A program made the translations under genes and the position numbers. 64,000 nucleotides of DNA, taken from contig JACTAT010000010.1 in NCBI GenBank assembly GCA_014526335.1, positions 1,398,330-1,462,329 of the forward strand, written 5' to 3'. Positions 26,701 to 34,229 of this stretch are shown piece by piece. The notes beneath the pieces are model-generated. The model searched no databases. It saw nothing but the letters and a program-made list of their open reading frames with translations, and was not told the DNA's origin. Numbering within the stretch: the first letter of the stretch is position 1; every line of letters begins with the position of its first letter. The DNA is from Chrysaora quinquecirrha (taxonomy: Eukaryota; Cnidaria; Scyphozoa; Semaeostomeae; Pelagiidae).

Positions 26701-29700
26701 AGAGTTTGCTATGAAATGTTTTTGTAAAGATTTATAAACATCTTCTACTCGTTTAAAGCGAACGATGCTTGACGAGCAATGTTTTGGGACGTGACCTAAC
26801 CATCAAACATTTGCTTTACGAGCAATGTTTAACCGTTTGGCCACGTTGCAAAAGATTGCTTGTGAAGCAGAGTTTGCTTTGAAATGTTTTTCTAAAGTTT
26901 TATAAACATCTTCTACTTGTTTAAAGCGAAAGATGCTTGACGAGAAATGTTTTGGGACGTGACCTAACCATCAAACATTTGCTTTACGAGCAATGTTTAA
27001 CCGTTTGGCCACGTTGCAAAAGATTGCTTGTGAAGCAGAGTTTGCTTTGAAATGTTTTTCTAAAGTTTTATAAACATCTTCTACTTGTTTAAAGCGAAAG
27101 ATGCTTGACGAGAAATGTTTTGGGACGTGACCTAACCATCAAACATTTGCTTTACGAGCAATGTTTAACCGTTTGGCCACGTTGCAAAAGATTGCTTGTG
27201 AAGCAGAGTTTGCTTTGAAATGCTTTTGTAAAGTTGTAAAAACACCTTTCTACTTGTTTAAAGCGAAAAATGCTTGATGAGCAATGTTTTGGGGCGTGGC
27301 CAAACAGTCAGTTCGAACTTTTCACAAACAATGTTTGATCTTTTACTAGGGTCTTTTACAGCCTATTTCATGGTTATTCGTTTCGCGGAACTGAAATACG
27401 CAAACAGTATCATTATTTTCCGCATTTAATGAGTTTTCCTTTTTCTTATTGTTAGAATTTTGTTAAGAATCAGCTTGGAGGACGATTTATCGAGCCGCAG
27501 GTAAGAAAGATAAAAAATAGAAGCCTTTTTCTCATCTTCAAAAAATTTGAATTGTACCTATTTCAAATGTTTACATTAGGGGCATTGGCCCTTCACGTGC
27601 TTCTTGTTGAGCAAAAACCTTGTACCTTGTACCTATGGAGTTGCCACTAAGAAAATTTAATAATAATAATATAATAATAATAATAAATTTATTTTAAGTT
27701 GGCTTTACATAGCTGAATACATTAATTAAAAGTTATAGCTAATTTACGCCAACTATTTAAAAATACTGATCTAAAATACTAGATAAAACCCTTTAAAACT
27801 TATATACAAGTGATAAAATTTATAGCTTAAAATGTGATAAAATGTCATAAAACCGATCAAAACTTATTGATAAGAACATGAAACATAATCATTCTATAAG
27901 AACCCAAGGTTTTGGATGAAAGGCCGACATATTTTGCAGAAGCATTCCTCATCATTCCAATTTTTTATTCTGGATCTGAAATCTCGAATTGATTCAGCAT
28001 TTCTAGTATCTCGACGAAGGGAGAGCCAAAGTTGAGGTCCTCTGTATCTAATAGTCTTATATGGTGTTGTAGTAGAGTTTATATGGTGTTGATGAAGACG
28101 CATATCATGAAATTGCTCTTTCTTCTAGACAACTGATCTTTCGCTGGTTTTCAAAGATTCATCTCCAACAACATCTCTGATCTTCGTTCTATCCCCTGGT
28201 ACCGATCCTGCGGCGGACTTGTATAAATTTGCAGAAGAAATGAGATTCTCAAAGAAACTTAGTGCTATTTCACTTGGACAGGGCCAGGTTAGTTGATAAT
28301 TAAACGATTCATATTGCGACTGTTGCCTGTCCTGATAATTTATATGCACCATGCACTCGGTGCTTTCAACTTAAAAAAGTGCAACTCGGAATGAGAAGCG
28401 TAAAGGCCTTGTTTAACTAGGAGACATCTCACGCGTTACATGTCCCCTCAATGTCTCCCAAGTTATCCACCTCGGAAACTTTGCAGCGAACGACAATTTT
28501 TTAGTGAGCGAGAGACACTCGTGTTTCTGGGAGAAAAAAGACAACAGACACACTTCTTGTCTCCGCGACTCAGGGTACATGTTGCTCGCTTGTCACTCGC
28601 ATGTTTAGCCACCCACGGAGACACGCTGAGTACAGTGTCGCGCTTGACATGTCTCCTAGTTAAGCCTCAGCAGCTTTAGCCACAGTTTATAAAGGCACCA
28701 ATATAAATGGAGATGCTGAACGAATTTAGCCAATATGAAGAGTGAAAATGGACCAGCAATGACTTTTTAAAGTCATTCAGCAGCCCGGCCACTGTGAAGT
28801 GATAAACAAGCTTAAGATTCCAAATGAGAACCAAACACTTCCCGTGTGCCAAACAGTTGTTTCTTGCCTCCTTCTCCTAGATTGAATCAGTAGGAGACAA
28901 TCTTGAGTATAATTTTGGCACAGTCTTGACTGCCGAACGAATCTTGTCCCAAAGCGGAGCCTGGTTTTAGATTGTGAGTCGCGAGGTCGTTTTCCTCTTT
29001 GATTGAAGGATAATAAGTTTAATTTTTCAATTTTTCTTCAAGGGCCCACGAGCTGAAGCCATGATGGCAAGTGCAATGGAGCGTGGTAAATGGGTGTTCT
29101 TTCAAAACTGTCATTTGTCACCGAGTTGGATGCCGAATTTGGAACGACTTATTGAACATATTGATAAAGATAAGGTATGGATACTTAGGCCCTGGCCAAA
29201 AGATCAAACATTGTTTGTCACACATTTGAAATTTCTTGTCAAAAAAAAGTTTTTCTGTTTTGTTAAGTAACAAACATTGCTTGACAGGCATTTTTCTTGT
29301 CACAAGCATGAGACGTTTTTAAAATTTTTGAAGGCATTGCTTAGCGAACTTTTCTTGAGTATAGATTGCAATATTGCCCTTCTGCCAAAGCTCGTATGTT
29401 TGACCTCGATTGTTTGACCACCCTAGGCCCTTTCCAAATGATCAAACATTGTCAATCAAAGAATTGATTAAAGAGTTTGCTTATGTAGTAATGTTTCAAC
29501 ATTTGGACACCTCTCCAAACATTAATTTTCGGCAGAAATCGCTCAGCAAGGTTCATAAAAAAGTTCACAAGCAGAAAATATTTGATGAACAATGTTCTAT
29601 AACGTGACTGTTTTGCCTGATTAGCAACTTTAAACGTTTGTCAAGCAATGTTTGATGGTTAGGCCAGGGCTTCAGTCGTTTCAGTTGAAACCTGTATCTG

Positions 29701-32700
29701 TGTCTGAGACTCGTTTTTCCAGTGGTAGCCAGTTTGTTCTACTTTCACTGGCCTGTTGTTGGGACAGAAATTTTTCCGTGCGACTCTCAACCGCACCAAG
29801 GAAATGGGGTTGGCTGTCCATGAAGTAGATGTAAGAGTGCTTCCAAATTTTCGCCAACAAATTTTACAAAACCTAGTCTACTATGTATTGCAGTTCACGA
29901 GTTCACAGTCTTTTGGCTTAAAAACCAAGCTAAAGCTGTATTGAGCATCTACAGCGAAACAAGATGCAATATAATCGAGTCTTGTCCCAAAAGATTGCAC
30001 CTTAAGTAGTGGAATCCAGGCCTTGTAATTTTGAGTTTTTTTTATCATTCCAGGTACACAGAGACTTCCGTTTATGGCTAACAAGTATGCCAAGTCCAAA
30101 GTTCCCTGTATCAATATTACAAAATGGCTCCAAATTGACAGTGGAACCTCCAAGGGGCATCAAAGCGAATCTCCTGCGGACGTACTTTTCATTTAGCGAT
30201 GACTTCTTTGCTACTTGCCAAAAGGTAAGAGTCTCGGGACAGATTTTTAAAAGGATACAGCGAGAAGGCTGATTGAATTAACTGCTGCTGAGTCCAAGTG
30301 CAAAAAAAGCTCTTTCTCTCTATACAGAACCAGTCTTTTTGTTTTGTGGACGGATTCCAAACTTGTAAATGAAACAACGATATTTCTTTGCCAATTATTT
30401 GAAAACAATCCTCGCTGTAATTTTCTGTGCAGTCTAGGTTATCAAGTAATTATTTTTCTCTGGCAGAATCGTGTTTGAGGCTAGGTTGTTGCTTAGACCG
30501 GCGGGCGGGGTGGTTGCTGGGAAATGCGACCTACGTACCTGGCATCACACCACCACGAGAATCCGTAAATGACCAATCTTTTTGTGTGCTAGGTACGTAA
30601 TCCTTTTGAATGGATAGTAGAATTTTCCGAATGCTAAAAACTAGCCGAGGGTTGGCAGCAGCGAAACACTTAGTAATAGCCTTTTTCACTTGATTTTTGA
30701 ACCACAAGGAAACATTGCCTATTCAAGGCATTTTTAGGTAAAGTCCACTTTTGCAGACCGTACTTTTTATCAACCGTAAAACTTGCGATCTTCTTGTGGA
30801 AACAATCCGAAAAAGCGTTCTCAGGATAACTTGAATTGACCGTATTCGGTCCAGTTCTGAATCAAGCACGGGCATTTTTAGGTAAATGGGCAATTCGCTG
30901 ACCGTACTTTTTATCAACCGTAAAACTTGCGATCTTCTTGCGAATACAATCCGAAGAAGCGTCCTCAGGATAACTAGAATTGACCGTATTCGGTTCAATT
31001 CCGAATCAAGCCTAGTTTTAAATCAAATCAAAGTACCCGGTAAACTACAAGAGTATAAATTAATCTCTTCTGTTTCAGACTTCAGAATTCAAAGTGTTAT
31101 TATTCTCACTATGTCTGTTTCATGGTGTAACATTGGAGAGAAGAAAATACGGTGCACTGGGATTCAATATTCCATATGAATTCACGAATGGCGATCTCCG
31201 AATCTGTATTAGCCAACTCAGTATGTTCCTTGACGAATACCCTGAAATTCCTTACAAGGTAGGAAATTTATCATGTTACTGATCATTACTTTTCGAGTTG
31301 CACCACACTTTTAAATTCCAATAAAAAGTGTAAACATCATAGGGGATACTTAAAGCTTTTTTCTTCTGACACTCCCTGTTCTCAAGCTATGGTTAAGCTA
31401 AGAGACATGTCACGCGCGACATTGTATACGGCATGTCTCCCAGGGTGGCTTTACACGCGAGTGAAAAACAAGCAACATGCCCCCCCCCGAGTCGCGGAGA
31501 CAAAAAGTGTCGGTTGTCTCCCAGAACATTTGCGTGTCTCTCGCTACAAATTTTGTCGCGCGCTGCAAAGTTTCCAAGGTGGCTAATCTGGGAGACATCA
31601 AAGGGATATGTCAAACGCGACAATGTCCAGGCCTTCGGACGTCAGAAACAGGACCAAAAAAACTGAATAATGCCATGAGCTGTACAGTATTTAGGGTCGA
31701 CATTGGATTGAGGGTGCTGTGGTGTCTTGGTAGGATCCAGCCAGTTCATGATCTAGAGCTTAGAGCTTAGCGTGATTGGTGTTCGGGTCCCAGCAACGAT
31801 AGCGCCCCAGCCAGCGTCGAGGCCTAGTTAGTTCTTCAACCTTTGATATCCTAGCGAGTACTGGTGCTAAAAACTCCATTTCACCTTCACTTTTACCTTC
31901 GATGGGGTATGCTATTTGAGACAATGAATGCTTAGGAAAATTGGCTCATGCAGTAAACCCTATACTCTAGGAATTCCCTATACTCTACAGATACCCTTCC
32001 GCATATGTTTTATTGTATACAATGGATCTTGTTTCTCAAAATAATGGATTTTTGAACTTTTTTTCTCCTGTCCACTGTTTGTAGCGTTATCATGAAGCTA
32101 AGATTTCCTGCCAATACTCCAATATATCTCAAAATCGTATTTCATTCCTTGTCAGAATCATCAAGATTTAGACTTCGTATATAAACGCCCCATTCCGTAT
32201 TTGCGCCCCCCCCCCAAATTGACACCCAAGGTAAGAATCGACTTAAACGCAGAAGAAAATAAACACCAAGGATGTTTGAACGGCCATTTACATTTGCGGT
32301 GCCTTTTTTCTACTTTACTACTTTTCAAATATACAGTATACAGACGATAAAGCTATTGTATTTACTTTGCAGGTTCTCAAATATACAGCCGGTCACATAA
32401 ACTATGGCGGTCGTGTTACTGACGATTGGGATCGTCGTTGCATTATGACAATTCTGAATGATTTCTATGGCAATCATGTTTTTGAACTGGAGCATAAATA
32501 TTCCGAGTCTGGTGTTTATCATCAGTTGAATCCTTCCTGTGATCACGAGGTACGTTTTCTATGAACCACACTTGCCTTATACTGAAGTTTTTACTCGTTA
32601 AGCTGAAAGAGAGACATCTTCCTGCCCCTGCTATTATCCTTGCGTGCCAATGCGTCAGTTTAAGGGTAAGAATGCTAAGCTGAGATATGAATTAGTAAGT

Positions 32701-34178
32701 GATTTATCTCGTTCAAAGGGTCTATGTGTAGGACGTAAAACTACTCTGTTTCTGGTAGCTACTACGTCAAATCAAGTTTTGATTGGATACTTAAGGGAAA
32801 TAAATGCACTTTAGAGACAACAAAATTTTATTTTGACATCAAACCAAACAGGAGGAAAATAATGAAATAAAACTAGATAACGTTGCTGTCTACAAAGTTT
32901 CATCATTCCTAATAACTTTCAACAAACTTCTTCGCATTTCTATGTTTAGAACATCTTTGTAAAGAACCAAAACCTTGATTGGTTGCCTGGACCTAATAAA
33001 AAAATTTTGCGAATTTTTTACTACGTGCCAAATCGGTTGCTTATTGAGACTCGAGAGTGTGTACTTGGTGCCTGAGGATGAGGTCTGTTTTTGCTAGAAC
33101 GCAGGAGCCAGAAAAATCTATTCAATCTCTATCCCAACTTTGGTGCAGATTGGCAGTTAACTTGACTTTTAATGAGCTTGTCAGTCTCTTTCCTAACTTC
33201 GCGAACTCTTCCCAACAGCATTTCTGTCATCTAACTGCAACTTCAAGGAAGACTGTTCCCAAAAGATGTTCAATGCTATTTTTCATTTTCCAAATGCCAC
33301 AAAAGACGAAAGTCTTTGTGATAGCCTTGTCACTCGCTTTGCCTCCTTTTTTCTCGTATTTCCACCTGGACTCGTCTTTCCCCCCTAGAGGTGGTGTGGC
33401 CGAGTGATCAAGGCGTTCGGCTCACCATCGTAAGGTTGTGGGTTCGTGGGTTCGAATCTCGTCGAGACCACTATCCGCAAGCCTACAGTCAACTCAGCTG
33501 TCCATCCTTCCGAGGTCGGTAAATGAGTACCCAGGGTATTCCTTCTAAAATATTAGTCTGCGGGCACAAGTTGTAGGTCCACATCAACTGTATAGCTGCC
33601 ATAACCCCTGACCCATTGGTCAACAAATAAAGATTGTTTGCTTGTTTCGACAATTTTTATCTTATTTTCCTATTTTCTACAGAGTTACATGGTGTATATA
33701 AAAGCCTTGCCGATCAATGACACGCCAGAAATCTTCAGTCTTCATGACAATGCCAATATTACATTTGCTCAGAATGAAACATTCAGTTTGTTGAATGGCA
33801 TTCTGTTGTTGCAACCAAAATCAGCTGCTGGTGCAGGGAGGTCAAGGGAAGAGGTAATTCCTTTTTGAATTCTGGATTTTTCGTTTTACTTTAACATTCG
33901 ACGAAAAGCTGTTTATTTCAACAGTAATATCTCTTTACAGTGCAATGAAATGTCGATGTTCTTGGATGTTGCCTTGTGAACCCCCTTTTCAGGGTAGCTT
34001 CGGGTTCAAAATCAATTTGGATTCAGGAATTAGTATGTAGAGAGATTTTTCCCTGCAGCCTGTTACGCAGGCAGCCAGTAGTGCTAGCCAATAGCACCAA
34101 TTTAGCCTTGGCAAGACAAGATTTTCCTTCCAGATTAGCCTTTAGTGAAAGATGATGATGATGATGCTGATGATGATT

Positions 34179-34229
<51 letters not shown>

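Noticed and set aside
24271..27360. Regular repeats that might suggest a CRISPR array
   Set aside because: Units are about 167 bp with no short repeat/unique spacer alternation, in an animal intron.
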